DNA from: Roseovarius aestuarii | GTDB lineage: Bacteria > Pseudomonadota > Alphaproteobacteria > Rhodobacterales > Rhodobacteraceae | Direction of reading: 5' to 3' | Assembly: GCA_027214255.1 (NCBI GenBank) | Contig: JAPWHL010000006.1 | Span: 1 to 64,000 of the forward strand | Length of the DNA: 64,000 nucleotides | In this document: positions 26,498 to 35,120 of the stretch, piece by piece | Layout: every line of letters begins with the position of its first letter | Position numbering within the stretch: position 1 is the first letter of the stretch | Program-made: the position numbers and the translations under genes | The notes under the pieces: generated by a model | What the model saw: only the letters and a program-made list of their open reading frames with translations | What the model was told of the DNA's origin: nothing | The model's database searches: none

Positions 26498-27637
26498 CTA
26501 CCCGCGTGGGACCTGCCGCGCCCGCACATCAGGTAAGCTCCGTGTCCCCAACTGGCCCATGTTGGACAGCAAATCCAGACGCAGCATATCCACCAGATGC
26601 GGCAGACCGCGCGGGCCAAGTGCTGCCAACGCGTAATGCCACGGGCGCGCCATCATTACGAAATCAGCGCCTTGTGCAATTGCGCGCAAAATGTCCAAAC
26701 CACCAGTGATACCGCCGTCCATGATCAGCGGCAGCGACGTCGCAGCGCGCAGGCCGGGCAGCATTGTGATGGGGGCCGGGGCGGCGTCGAACTGTCGCCC
26801 GCCGTGATTGCTGACCCAGATTGCGTCGATGCCAGCGTTTTCCAGACGGGGTGCAACGGCAGGGTCCAGCACGCCTTTGACCACCATCGGTCCGTCCCAC
26901 GCATCACGAAGCCAGTGCAAATAGTCCCAATCCGGCGCCGTACGCAGCAGGTATCCGGCGTGGGCGGCGCTGGGCAACCCACTGGTTTCGCCCGCGTATT
27001 CATCGATGAGTCGCATCCGGGGAAGCCCCATCCGCGCCATCCCCCGTGCCCAGGCGGGGCGTATTGCGACCTGCGCCATCAGGCGCGGTGTCAAGCGCGG
27101 CGGCTGTGTCAGCCCCGAGCGGGCCTGCCGTTCGCGGCGGGACGCAACGGGCACGTCCACAGTCAACACAAGGACCTTAAAGCCTGCATTGCGTGCGCGG
27201 TTCAACATGTCTGTGCGGATCTCGGGATTGCGCGGCGGATACATCTGAAACCACGCGTGATCGCCTGCAAGTGGGCCGATTGTGTCGGGGGTCTGGCTGG
27301 CAACGGTGGATAGGGTATAGGGCAATCCGGCCTCGGCAGCTGCACGGGCCAGATGACGTTCAGCATCGGGCCAGATCAGCCCCGACATGCCTACCGGCCC
27401 AATTCCAAAGGGCAGGGGGAGCGTGTCTCCGAACAACGACACCGACGTGTCGGGCGTAAATTCTCCGTGTAGGACCGAGGGCATCAGGTCGACATCCCGA
27501 AACGCCTGTGCCTGTGCATTGCGGGCATGTTCGGCACCGGTGCCTGCGTCTAGATATTCCCAAACAAACCGGGGCAAGCGGCGGCGCGCCCGGGATTTAA
27601 GATCGCTAATAGCGGGGTATGTGGCGTGCAAATCCAT
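26498..27637 (-). CDS. FMN-dependent alpha-hydroxyacid oxidase/L-lactate dehydrogenase family protein
   Basis: About 379 residues. The FMN-dependent 2-hydroxyacid dehydrogenase signature 'WVSNHGGRQFDAAPAP' contains the catalytic His and substrate-binding Arg. Further flavin contacts are 'PIGPVGMSGLIW', 'LTVDVPVASRRERQ' and 'LIMDGGITGGLDILRAIAQG'. Substrates in the family include lactate, glycolate and mandelate; the actual one is unknown. ATG 27637 (MDLHATYP) is preferred over an in-frame TTG at 27682 because the family usually starts just before the conserved 'DLKSRARRRLPRF' helix. Confidence 0.9.
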   Translation of the reverse strand: MDLHATYPAISDLKSRARRRLPRFVWEYLDAGTGAEHARNAQAQAFRDVDLMPSVLHGEFTPDTSVSLFGDTLPLPFGIGPVGMSGLIWPDAERHLARAAAEAGLPYTLSTVASQTPDTIGPLAGDHAWFQMYPPRNPEIRTDMLNRARNAGFKVLVLTVDVPVASRRERQARSGLTQPPRLTPRLMAQVAIRPAWARGMARMGLPRMRLIDEYAGETSGLPSAAHAGYLLRTAPDWDYLHWLRDAWDGPMVVKGVLDPAVAPRLENAGIDAIWVSNHGGRQFDAAPAPITMLPGLRAATSLPLIMDGGITGGLDILRAIAQGADFVMMARPWHYALAALGPRGLPHLVDMLRLDLLSNMGQLGTRSLPDVRARQVPRG

Positions 27638-27841
27638 CGGGCTATCTGGCGCAACGCGTAAGGATTTGTCCAGTGCTTGCAAACGGTATAAACAGGGTTC
27701 CCTCCAAGTATGCCATGCCTGACCTGCAAGCCAACCTGTCGCATTGATTTCGCCGGATTTTTTGCAGAAAGCACCGGGCCAAGTTCTATTCGGTACAAAT
27801 CACCATGGACAATCGTGTCAGATTGATCTTTGGATGTTCGC

Positions 27842-28747
27842 ATGAGCGCAGAGCAGGTATCACGCCCGGGCAGGGGCATTTTTTGGATGGTCGTGACAGG
27901 GCTGTTGTTCGTAGGCGTGACTGCAATGGTCAAGATCATGGGCACACGCATCCCTGCGGCGGAATCGGCATTTTTACGGTATGTTCTGGGGCTGGTGTTT
28001 CTTATCCCTATGTTGCGCCCGATGATGCGCGCGCCGCTGACTCCGCGCTTGTGGGGCCTGTTCGCCCTGCGCGGTGGGGTGCATACGATTGGCGTAGTAT
28101 GCTGGTTTTTTGCAATGGCGCGCATTCCGATGGCGGATGTCACGGCAATAAATTACCTCTCGCCGATCTACGTTACATTGGGGGCGGCCGTTTTTCTGGG
28201 CGAGCGTTTGGCCTTGCGGCGCGTTCTGGCGATTTTGATCGCGTTGGTCGGAGCGCTCATTATCCTGCGCCCTGGTTTCCGCGAGATAGGAACAGGGCAT
28301 ATGGCGATGATGGTGACGGCCCTGTTTTTCGGAGCGTCCTATCTGTTGGCCAAACGTGGCACTCAAGAGGTTTCGCCGATTGTTGTGGTGGGAATGCTAT
28401 CGATCACGGTGACGATCGGGCTAGCGCCGTTGGCGGCAGCGGTCTGGATAACGCCCACCGCGTTTGAGCTTGCCATGCTGTTCGGAGTGGCCTGTTTGGC
28501 GACCGTTGGGCATTATACTATGACGCTGGCCTTCAGCTCGGCCCCGCTTGCCGTCACGCAGCCGATGGTTTTTCTTCAACTGGTCTGGGCTGTAACGATG
28601 GGCGCAGTGGTCTTTGGAGAAGGAGTTGATCCCTATGTCATACTGGGCGGGATGATCATCATCGCTTCGGTTAGTTTTATCAGTTGGCGTGAATCCGTTC
28701 TCAAACGTAAAAACGTGACGCCGTCGGTGCATCAAACCAAAGTTTGA
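27842..28747 (+). CDS. DMT-superfamily (EamA) transporter
   Basis: About 301 residues with ten hydrophobic segments forming two EamA repeats ('FWMVVTGLLFVGVTAMVKI' begins the first, 'MAMMVTALFFGASYLLAKRG' the second). This layout is shared by exporters of amino acids and metabolites and by importers of related compounds, so the substrate cannot be predicted. ATG 27842 is chosen over TTG 27830. It ends in a positively charged cytoplasmic tail and is followed by a bidirectional terminator. Confidence 0.88.
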   Translation: MSAEQVSRPGRGIFWMVVTGLLFVGVTAMVKIMGTRIPAAESAFLRYVLGLVFLIPMLRPMMRAPLTPRLWGLFALRGGVHTIGVVCWFFAMARIPMADVTAINYLSPIYVTLGAAVFLGERLALRRVLAILIALVGALIILRPGFREIGTGHMAMMVTALFFGASYLLAKRGTQEVSPIVVVGMLSITVTIGLAPLAAAVWITPTAFELAMLFGVACLATVGHYTMTLAFSSAPLAVTQPMVFLQLVWAVTMGAVVFGEGVDPYVILGGMIIIASVSFISWRESVLKRKNVTPSVHQTKV

Positions 28748-28846
28748 TGGTTCCTGCGGGCGCGGCAATCGCGAATTACGAACAGCCGTGCTTCGACTTG
28801 CCTTGAAATTGGTTCAATGGATGCAATCGCGACATTTGCACATAAA

Positions 28847-28880
28847 GAAACCCCGGTGCGGATGCACCGGGGTTTCGTTG
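28847..28880. terminator. Bidirectional rho-independent terminator
   Basis: A 13-bp perfect stem GAAACCCCGGTGC / GCACCGGGGTTTC with loop GGAT, flanked by A-rich sequence on the left and T-rich on the right. It lies between the convergent DMT transporter gene (+) and the peptide-type binding-protein gene (-) and can serve both. Confidence 0.9.
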
Positions 28881-28925
28881 TTTAGCCCCGTCAGGTGACG
28901 CTATTGCCAGCGCCACCCGTGGTTA

Positions 28926-30479
28926 TCAGGCGAACCACCAGCGTTCGGCCCAACGCTCGCCGTCAAGATCCCAGTTGGATGCGAAGTTTTCAGGCGTGCC
29001 GATTTTATCGGTCGTGGCAAAGACAAAGTTCGCAAACATCGGGATGATGATCGAACCTTGGTTCGAAACGATGTCCTGCATCTCGTGATACAAGGCGGTA
29101 CGTTTGTCCTGATCCAGTTCGGCACGCGCCGAAACCAGCAGTTCGTCAAAGCGTTCATTGCACCAGAACCCGTCGTTCCATTCGGCACCGCATTTGAACG
29201 CGGTCGAATACATCTGGTCCTGCGTGGGACGCCCGCCCCAATAAACAGCGGTAAAGGGTTTCTTCATCCACACGTCCGACCAGTAGCCATCGTTGGGTTC
29301 ACGTACGACCTTTAGGTCGATTCCCGCCCCCTTGGCCGAGTTCTGGAACAGTGTGGCTGCGTCGACCGCGCCGCTAAAGGCCGCATCGGATGCCGACAGG
29401 CTGACTTCCAGTTTGTCGATGCCGGCCTCTTTCATATACCACTTGGCTTTGTCGGGATCGTAGGTCTTTTGCGCCAGTTCACTGTCGTAATACTGTTGGT
29501 TGGGGCCGATTGGAACATCGTTCCCGACCGAGCCATAGCCGAACAGGATTTTCTCGACCAGTTCTTCACGGTTCACGGCATATTTCAACGCCTGACGGAC
29601 GTTGTTGTCATCAAAAGGTGCCTTGTTCGAGGACATCGCAAAGGTAAAGTGCTGCGTTCCCGCGACCGAGTTGATCTTGATCTTGGGGTTGCGTGCCATC
29701 ATGCCGACGGTCTTGAGGTCCAGCTTGTCGATGATGTCGACATCGCCAGAAATCAGGGCGGTAGTACGTGCGTTTTGGTCAACCAGTGCAAGCATTTCAA
29801 TCGTGTCGAACCACGCCACATCGTCGCGCCAGTGGTTGGGGTTGCGCTCCATCACGACAGACACGCCGAAGTTAACAGATTTCAACATGTAGCTGCCGCA
29901 GCCGTCGCCAGATTGCCAGTCGATGCTGCCGTCTTTGGCTGGATGGATCGACAGGTGATAGTCGGTCAGAGCGAATGGGAAGTCGGCATTGCCGCCCTCC
30001 AGTTCGAACACAACTGTGTCGCCTTCGATCGTGATGTCCTGAATGGGCGAAACCAGTGGTCCGGCCGCCGAGGTTGAGTCAGCACCGCGGTGGAAGTTGA
30101 TCGAAGCAACAACATCTTCTGGTGTCAATGGTTTGCCAGAGTGGAAAGACACGCCGGAACGGATTTTGAAACGCCATGTTTTGGCGTCCGGAGACGCTTC
30201 CCAGCTTTCTGCCAGTTCTGGAACCAGCGAGCCGTCGGGGGCGACTTCGGTCAAGTGACCATGGACAGCGTAGGCAATGGAGATGGTAAAGCCATTTTCC
30301 CAAGTGCCGGGGTTCAATGTGTCTGTTGTCTGGCCGTGGCCTTTGCCGACGCGCAGGTGCCCGCCGCGTTTGGGCGCAGCAAATGCACCGCCCATTGGAA
30401 GGGTGGCCGCAAGCGCGGTGGCAGCTGATGTTTTGAGGAAACCGCGGCGGTTAAGGCCGCTGGTGATCAAGTTGGACAT
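28926..30479 (-). CDS. Tat-exported ABC transporter substrate-binding protein (family 5, peptide/opine type)
   Basis: 517 residues. The N-terminus is a twin-arginine signal, 'LNRRGFLKTSAATALAATLP', ending near 'GGAFA'. The mature protein has the family 5 features 'TLNPGTWENGFTISIAYAVHGHLTEV' (split in the middle here) and 'LAESWEASPDAKTWRFKIRSGVSFHSG', typical of DppA/OppA-type binding proteins for peptides, opines or glycosides. No permease or ATPase genes are adjacent, so it is an orphan. Divergent from it, 442 bases away, is a choline-sulfatase gene; a functional link is only suggested by position. Confidence 0.87.
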   Translation of the reverse strand: MSNLITSGLNRRGFLKTSAATALAATLPMGGAFAAPKRGGHLRVGKGHGQTTDTLNPGTWENGFTISIAYAVHGHLTEVAPDGSLVPELAESWEASPDAKTWRFKIRSGVSFHSGKPLTPEDVVASINFHRGADSTSAAGPLVSPIQDITIEGDTVVFELEGGNADFPFALTDYHLSIHPAKDGSIDWQSGDGCGSYMLKSVNFGVSVVMERNPNHWRDDVAWFDTIEMLALVDQNARTTALISGDVDIIDKLDLKTVGMMARNPKIKINSVAGTQHFTFAMSSNKAPFDDNNVRQALKYAVNREELVEKILFGYGSVGNDVPIGPNQQYYDSELAQKTYDPDKAKWYMKEAGIDKLEVSLSASDAAFSGAVDAATLFQNSAKGAGIDLKVVREPNDGYWSDVWMKKPFTAVYWGGRPTQDQMYSTAFKCGAEWNDGFWCNERFDELLVSARAELDQDKRTALYHEMQDIVSNQGSIIIPMFANFVFATTDKIGTPENFASNWDLDGERWAERWWFA

Positions 30480-30921
30480 TCATGTCTCCCTGTTGTTGTC
30501 AGTCGTCGTGAGTATTGGTCTTGCGGCGGGGCTACCGGAATGTAGGGCGTGCTGGAGGGGGGCGTGTCAGGCATGTCCTCCTGTGTCACAGGCGCCGAAA
30601 GCCAAATAAATTTGGTTGCTGTGATTTTCTCCCGGACATTGTGCAGGGGCGTTTGTGCGAACCAATTCATGGCGCAAGGGTATTATGCCATCCCCCGTGG
30701 GCGCAACGGCTAAGTTTGGAATGTCATTTATTTGTGCATCCTCCAAACCTTACGCGCGCTTGGATCATTCGTGTTGTCGATTGACGAGTCAACACTGAAA
30801 CTGTTAGCGCGGAAAGTGTGGGCCTTCGGTGCTGTGGCAACCAACGGGCACTTGGCATTGTAGACGCAGAGCGCGCGGAATGCCCTGTTTTATGTCAAAA
30901 CGCTTAGGGAAAGATTTAGAT
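30480..30921. promoter_or_regulatory. Divergent intergenic region with an inverted repeat
   Basis: This 442-base region separates the orphan binding protein (-) from the sulfatase gene (+) and must hold both promoters. A hyphenated palindrome, GTGTTGTC at 30771-30778 and GTCAACAC at 30788-30795 (one mismatch in 8), could be an operator. No regulator gene is adjacent. Short frames here lack coding character. Confidence 0.35.
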
Positions 30922-32436
30922 ATGACCCGACCCAATATCCTGATTTTCATGGTGGATCAGCTAAACGGTACATTCTTTCCCGACGGTCCTGCCGACTGGC
31001 TGCATGCGCCAAACCTGAAAAAACTAGCGGCACGATCAACCCGCTTTGCCAATGCCTATACGGCCAGCCCGCTGTGCGCGCCGGGGCGGGCCAGCTTTAT
31101 GTCTGGCCTGCTGCCGTCGCGCAGTCGGGTCTATGACAACGCTGCCGAATTTGCCGCCGATATTCCTACCTATGCGCACCATCTGCGTCGTGCGGGGTAT
31201 CAGACTTGCTTGTCGGGCAAGATGCATTTTGTCGGCCCCGATCAGATGCACGGGTTTGAACAGCGTCTGACGACCGACATCTACCCGGCCGATTTCGGTT
31301 GGACGCCTGACTATCGTAAACCCGGTGAGCGGATCGACTGGTGGTATCACAACATGGGATCCGTCACGGGCGCAGGCGTGGCCGAGATTTCCAACCAGAT
31401 GGAATATGACGACGAGGTCGCCTATCACGCCACCCGCAAGGTGTATGATTTGGCACGTGGCCATGATGATCGTCCGTGGTGCCTGACCGTCAGTTTCACG
31501 CACCCGCATGACCCGTACGTGGCGCGTCGCAAGTATTGGGACCTATACGAGGATTGTAAGTATCTGGATCCGGTTATTCCGGCCATGGATTACAATGATC
31601 ACGATCCTCACTCGCGCCGCATATTTGACGCCAATGACTGGCGCAGTTTTGATATTTCGGCCGAGGACATTCGCCGTTCGCGCCGGGCGTATTTTGCGAA
31701 CATCAGCTATCTGGACGACAAAATAGGCGAAGTGATGGAGGCGCTGGAGGGCACGCGGCAGGTCGATAATACGATCATCCTGTTCGTGTCGGACCATGGC
31801 GACATGTTGGGCGAGCGGGGTCTGTGGTTCAAGATGTCCTTCTTTGAAGGATCCGCGCGCGTTCCGATGATGATCGCCGCTCCGGAGATGTCTGTGGGGT
31901 TGGTCACCGATCCGGTCAGCAATATCGATGTCTGCCCGACGCTGTGTGATCTGGCGGGCGTGGATATGGCCGAAGTATCCCCATGGGTGGCAGGTGAGTC
32001 ACTGCGGCCTTTGGGGAAGGGGGGGGCACGCACAACGCCTGTTGCTATGGAATACGCCGCCGAGGCGTCATATGCGCCGATGGTTGCCCTGCGTCAGGGG
32101 CAATGGAAATATACCCAATGCGCGCTGGACCCTGATCAACTGTTCGATCTGGCGGCTGATCCGCATGAACTGACCAATCTGGCACCTGACCCCGCGCATG
32201 CAGATACGCTGGCCGAATTTAAGGCCAAGGCCGAAAAACGTTGGGATCTTGCCGCGTTTGACGGGCAAGTCCGAGAAAGCCAGGCCCGCCGCTGGGTGGT
32301 GTATGAGGCCCTGCGCAAGGGGGGCTATTACCCGTGGGAATACCAGCCACTGCAACTGGCGTCCGAGCGTTACATGCGCAATCACATGGACCTGAACGAG
32401 GTCGAAACCAATCAGCGCTTTCCGCGCGGCGAATAA
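30922..32436 (+). CDS. betC: Choline-sulfatase
   Basis: About 504 residues. The formylglycine sulfatase signature C-x-P-x-R is in 'SPLCAPGRASFMSGLLPSR', and metal ligands are in 'MVDQLNG' and 'LFVSDHGDMLGERG'. The C-terminus 'SQARRWVVYEALRKGGYYPW' followed by 'ASERYMRNHMDLN' matches the tail specific to choline-sulfatases. It releases sulfate and choline from choline-O-sulfate, giving a sulfur source and a glycine-betaine precursor. ATG 30922 has AGGGA about 10 bases upstream; longer in-frame starts add non-conserved residues. No betI, betA or betB is adjacent. Confidence 0.85.
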   Translation: MTRPNILIFMVDQLNGTFFPDGPADWLHAPNLKKLAARSTRFANAYTASPLCAPGRASFMSGLLPSRSRVYDNAAEFAADIPTYAHHLRRAGYQTCLSGKMHFVGPDQMHGFEQRLTTDIYPADFGWTPDYRKPGERIDWWYHNMGSVTGAGVAEISNQMEYDDEVAYHATRKVYDLARGHDDRPWCLTVSFTHPHDPYVARRKYWDLYEDCKYLDPVIPAMDYNDHDPHSRRIFDANDWRSFDISAEDIRRSRRAYFANISYLDDKIGEVMEALEGTRQVDNTIILFVSDHGDMLGERGLWFKMSFFEGSARVPMMIAAPEMSVGLVTDPVSNIDVCPTLCDLAGVDMAEVSPWVAGESLRPLGKGGARTTPVAMEYAAEASYAPMVALRQGQWKYTQCALDPDQLFDLAADPHELTNLAPDPAHADTLAEFKAKAEKRWDLAAFDGQVRESQARRWVVYEALRKGGYYPWEYQPLQLASERYMRNHMDLNEVETNQRFPRGE

Positions 32437-32584
32437 AACAATCTCCCGCCTCGGCGTGAACCGCGGGATTGTGGCTTTGGGGTGAGGTCCCGGCGCGGGC
32501 GCGGGGGGCTGGTTGATCCTGATCAATGCCGATTGGACAGGGTATGTATATCCTCGGGTAGAACCCAACCTGAATGAGGCTGAC

Positions 32585-32824
32585 ATGACCCATACCCCCC
32601 ATGAATTGTCCGAAGAATTTCCCGAGCTCGCCGAACGGATCAGTGTGCTGAAGGGGGAGAATGCGCATTTTTCCAAGCTGGCAGATGCATATCACGAGGT
32701 AAATCGCGCGGTGCACCGCGCCGAAACCAATGTCGAGCCGGTCGAAGAACTGACCGAGGTGGAGATGCGCAAGAAACGCAGCGCCTTGAAGGATGAAATT
32801 TACCGGATGTTGAGTGCTGACTGA
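32585..32824 (+). CDS. YdcH-family (DUF465) small protein
   Basis: 79 residues, mostly two charged helices ('FPELAERISVLKGENAHFSKLADAYHEVNR' split across a turn, then 'EVEMRKKRSALKDEIYRML'). This is the compact helical-hairpin DUF465/YdcH family of unknown function. ATG 32585 begins the conserved part; GAGG lies 7 bases upstream. It stands alone and converges with the hydrolase gene on the minus strand. Confidence 0.85.
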   Translation: MTHTPHELSEEFPELAERISVLKGENAHFSKLADAYHEVNRAVHRAETNVEPVEELTEVEMRKKRSALKDEIYRMLSAD

Positions 32825-32838
32825 TGACACCTTCCGCT

Positions 32839-33666
32839 TCACCGGCGGCCATAGGTCTCTATAAAGCGCCATATGCGGGGCAAAACATCCCCTCGCCAAA
32901 TGTCATGATGGCCCGCGCCGTTAATTGCAACGATCTGTTTTGTGGTTGATCGCGCGGCGTTCAGAACGGCTCGGCCCTGCGCAATCGGAATCAGGGTGTC
33001 GTCGGTACCATGCAGCACCAACAACGGCGCGCGCAGCTTTTCGGCGTGGTGCGCGCTGTCCCAGATACTGGTCATACGTGGGATCAGGGGCGTCATACGT
33101 GGAACGCTGGCTCGCACCACATCGGGCAGCGAGGTAAATGGTGCCTCCAGCACCACGGCGGCAGGGCGGGCACCGCTGGCAACCAGTTTCAGCGCCACCC
33201 CCGTTCCCAGACTTTCTCCATAGATCACCACCGCGTTCGGGTTCAGTCCCGGCACGTAATCCCCCAAAGAATTGTAAAGACTGATCATATCACCGGTGAT
33301 CGCGGTCTCGGACGGTGTTCCTGTACTGCCGGATGATCCGCGATAGGCTGGCGCGATGACACCATAGCCACGGTCGATAAAACGTTGCAGCCGCCCGGCG
33401 CGCGTAGCCAAATTGCCTGCATTGCCATGGAGATAAAGCACCACGGGCGCCCGCGCGCGTGGCTGCGCAACCCACAGAACCATCGTCTGGTTGTCATGCA
33501 CATGGGTCATTTCACGCGCTTTGACACCGAGCGTTGCAGGCAAGATGCGTGTGCTGTCAAACGGATAGACCGCCCGCGTTTCCAGCGCCCCCAAACCCAG
33601 CCAGCCACCGCTTCCCAGAACGGCGATCAACAAAAACGCCTTCATCATCCGCTTAGCCGACGTCAT
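32839..33666 (-). CDS. Membrane-anchored alpha/beta hydrolase (BEM46-like)
   Basis: 275 residues. An N-terminal hydrophobic segment ('KAFLLIAVLGSGGWLGLGAL') serves as signal anchor. The hydrolase core has the oxyanion motif 'VVLYLHGNAGN', the nucleophile elbow 'VIYGESLGTGVAL' (Ser), the acid in 'VLHGTDDTLIP' and the His in 'INGAGHHDIW'. This set is typical of the BEM46/ABHD13-like group, whose substrates are unknown. It overlaps the 3' end of the PccR-like regulator gene by 14 bases, so it is probably transcribed with it. Confidence 0.87.
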   Translation of the reverse strand: MTSAKRMMKAFLLIAVLGSGGWLGLGALETRAVYPFDSTRILPATLGVKAREMTHVHDNQTMVLWVAQPRARAPVVLYLHGNAGNLATRAGRLQRFIDRGYGVIAPAYRGSSGSTGTPSETAITGDMISLYNSLGDYVPGLNPNAVVIYGESLGTGVALKLVASGARPAAVVLEAPFTSLPDVVRASVPRMTPLIPRMTSIWDSAHHAEKLRAPLLVLHGTDDTLIPIAQGRAVLNAARSTTKQIVAINGAGHHDIWRGDVLPRIWRFIETYGRR

Positions 33667-35053
33667 AGGGCAGCAACCCGCGCCCGTCTGGACGGATCGT
33701 CAGCCGCCGTTCCAACGGCGGGATCGAGCGTTGATGGCAATTCGTACGCTCGCAAATGCGGCAGGAAATACCGATGGGCTCGAATGCGGCGGGAGTGACG
33801 AGGTCCAGATTGTCGGCATAAACCAATGCGTCCGCGTGTTTCACTTCGCATCCCAATGCGATGGCAAAGCGGCGCACAGGAGCGCCGAAATGGCCGCCCG
33901 ATTTTGACACGTCCCGCGCAAGGTTGATGTATCGGACACCATCCGGTGTTTCGGCCAACTGGCGCAGGAACCGTCCGGGTGTTTCAAACGCGCGATGGAC
34001 ATTCCACAGCGGGCAGGCCCCGCCATAGCGGGCAAATTGCAGCCGCGTGGCCGAGTGGCGTTTGGTGATCGTGCCTGCCTGATCAACACGCACAAAGAAA
34101 AACGGAATACCTTTGGCGCCCGGACGTTGCAGGGTGGACAGGCGGTGTGCGACTTGCTCAATCGACGCGCCAAAACGATGCGCGAGTATTTCAAGGTCAT
34201 GTCGACAACTGCGTGCGGCCTGTTGAAACAAGCCATAGGGCATCATCGCGGCCCCGGCATAGTAATTGGCCAGCCCGATTTTTGCGATGGCGCGGGCTTC
34301 TTCGGATTGGAACCGGGCCAGGTCAAGCGTTGCCTCAAACAATTGCTCTTGCGACAGCAGAGCCAGTTGCAGCAGCATCTGGAAGCTGCGCGTTTCCGGT
34401 GCGGCACGTGACGACAGATAGAGCACACCATTGCTGCGATCCAGACGGCGCAACGCGTCGGTGTCATCGGTATTGACCACGCTGATGCCGATCTGGGACA
34501 GCCCCTTTAACGCGCGCGCCTCGGCGCTAAGTTGCGCGCTGCCGTCGGTGCCGAACCTTTCGGCGGCGCGGTCGACCGCGTCTATGTAGTTGTCGCAATA
34601 GTGAAAGAAATCGCGCACTTCGGTCCACGGGCTTTGCTGAGTGCCCGCATCGTCGCGGCCCAACGCCTCGTCCAGCGAGGCAAGGCGCTCGTGCGTCTGG
34701 CGATAGGCGCTGTGCAACTCTAGAAACGCGCGAGCCAAAGCCGGGGCGTTTGAGGCGGTCAGGCGCAGATCGGCCAGTGGAGGCGGGTCGGCAAAGATCG
34801 GATCGGCCAAGGCCTCGCGCATGTCGCTGACCATCCTCTCGGCGTCCCCGGTGCTTAGCTCGGTCACGTCAAATCCGAACTCCTGCGCCAGCGCCAGAAC
34901 CACCGTCGTACTGACGGGGCGGTTGTTGTTTTCCATCTGATTCAGATAGGGCAGGGACACGCCCAACCGGGCGGCAAAGTCCTTTTGCGTGAGGGCTAAT
35001 CTCTGACGCGTTTCGCGCAGCTTGGCCCCGGCATAGAGTTTTTTCGTGGCCAT
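33653..35053 (-). CDS. ScfR-family XRE regulator, PccR/RamB-like
   Basis: About 466 residues. The N-terminal XRE helix-turn-helix ('KLRETRQRLALTQKDFAARL' and 'VSLPYLNQMENNNRP', residues 8-45) is followed by the long effector region of short-chain fatty acyl-CoA regulators, ending with a Cys-containing segment ('GISCRICERTNCHQRS'). Family members include PccR of Rhodobacter sphaeroides (propionyl-CoA carboxylase control) and RamB of Corynebacterium. ATG 35053 is preceded by AAAGGGG. Position near pccB, with only one gene between, supports a PccR role. Two TTTGCA-type sites lie in its own promoter, suggesting autoregulation. Confidence 0.87.
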   Translation of the reverse strand: MATKKLYAGAKLRETRQRLALTQKDFAARLGVSLPYLNQMENNNRPVSTTVVLALAQEFGFDVTELSTGDAERMVSDMREALADPIFADPPPLADLRLTASNAPALARAFLELHSAYRQTHERLASLDEALGRDDAGTQQSPWTEVRDFFHYCDNYIDAVDRAAERFGTDGSAQLSAEARALKGLSQIGISVVNTDDTDALRRLDRSNGVLYLSSRAAPETRSFQMLLQLALLSQEQLFEATLDLARFQSEEARAIAKIGLANYYAGAAMMPYGLFQQAARSCRHDLEILAHRFGASIEQVAHRLSTLQRPGAKGIPFFFVRVDQAGTITKRHSATRLQFARYGGACPLWNVHRAFETPGRFLRQLAETPDGVRYINLARDVSKSGGHFGAPVRRFAIALGCEVKHADALVYADNLDLVTPAAFEPIGISCRICERTNCHQRSIPPLERRLTIRPDGRGLLPYDVG

Positions 35054-35064
35054 GGGTGGGCCCC

Positions 35065-35110
35065 TTTGCAGATTAGCTAACGACAAGTTTAGCGTTTGCA
35101 AAGCTAGGCG
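35065..35110. promoter_or_regulatory. Two TTTGCA-type operator candidates upstream of the PccR-like gene
   Basis: TTTGCAGATTAGCTAA at 35065-35080 and TTTGCAAAGCTAGGCG at 35095-35110 begin exactly 30 bases apart (three helical turns). The core TTTGCAAA is the one reported for RamB and PccR binding. The first site overlaps the leader just upstream of the ribosome binding site of the regulator gene. Confidence 0.55.
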
Positions 35111-35120
35111 TGCAAGCGAC

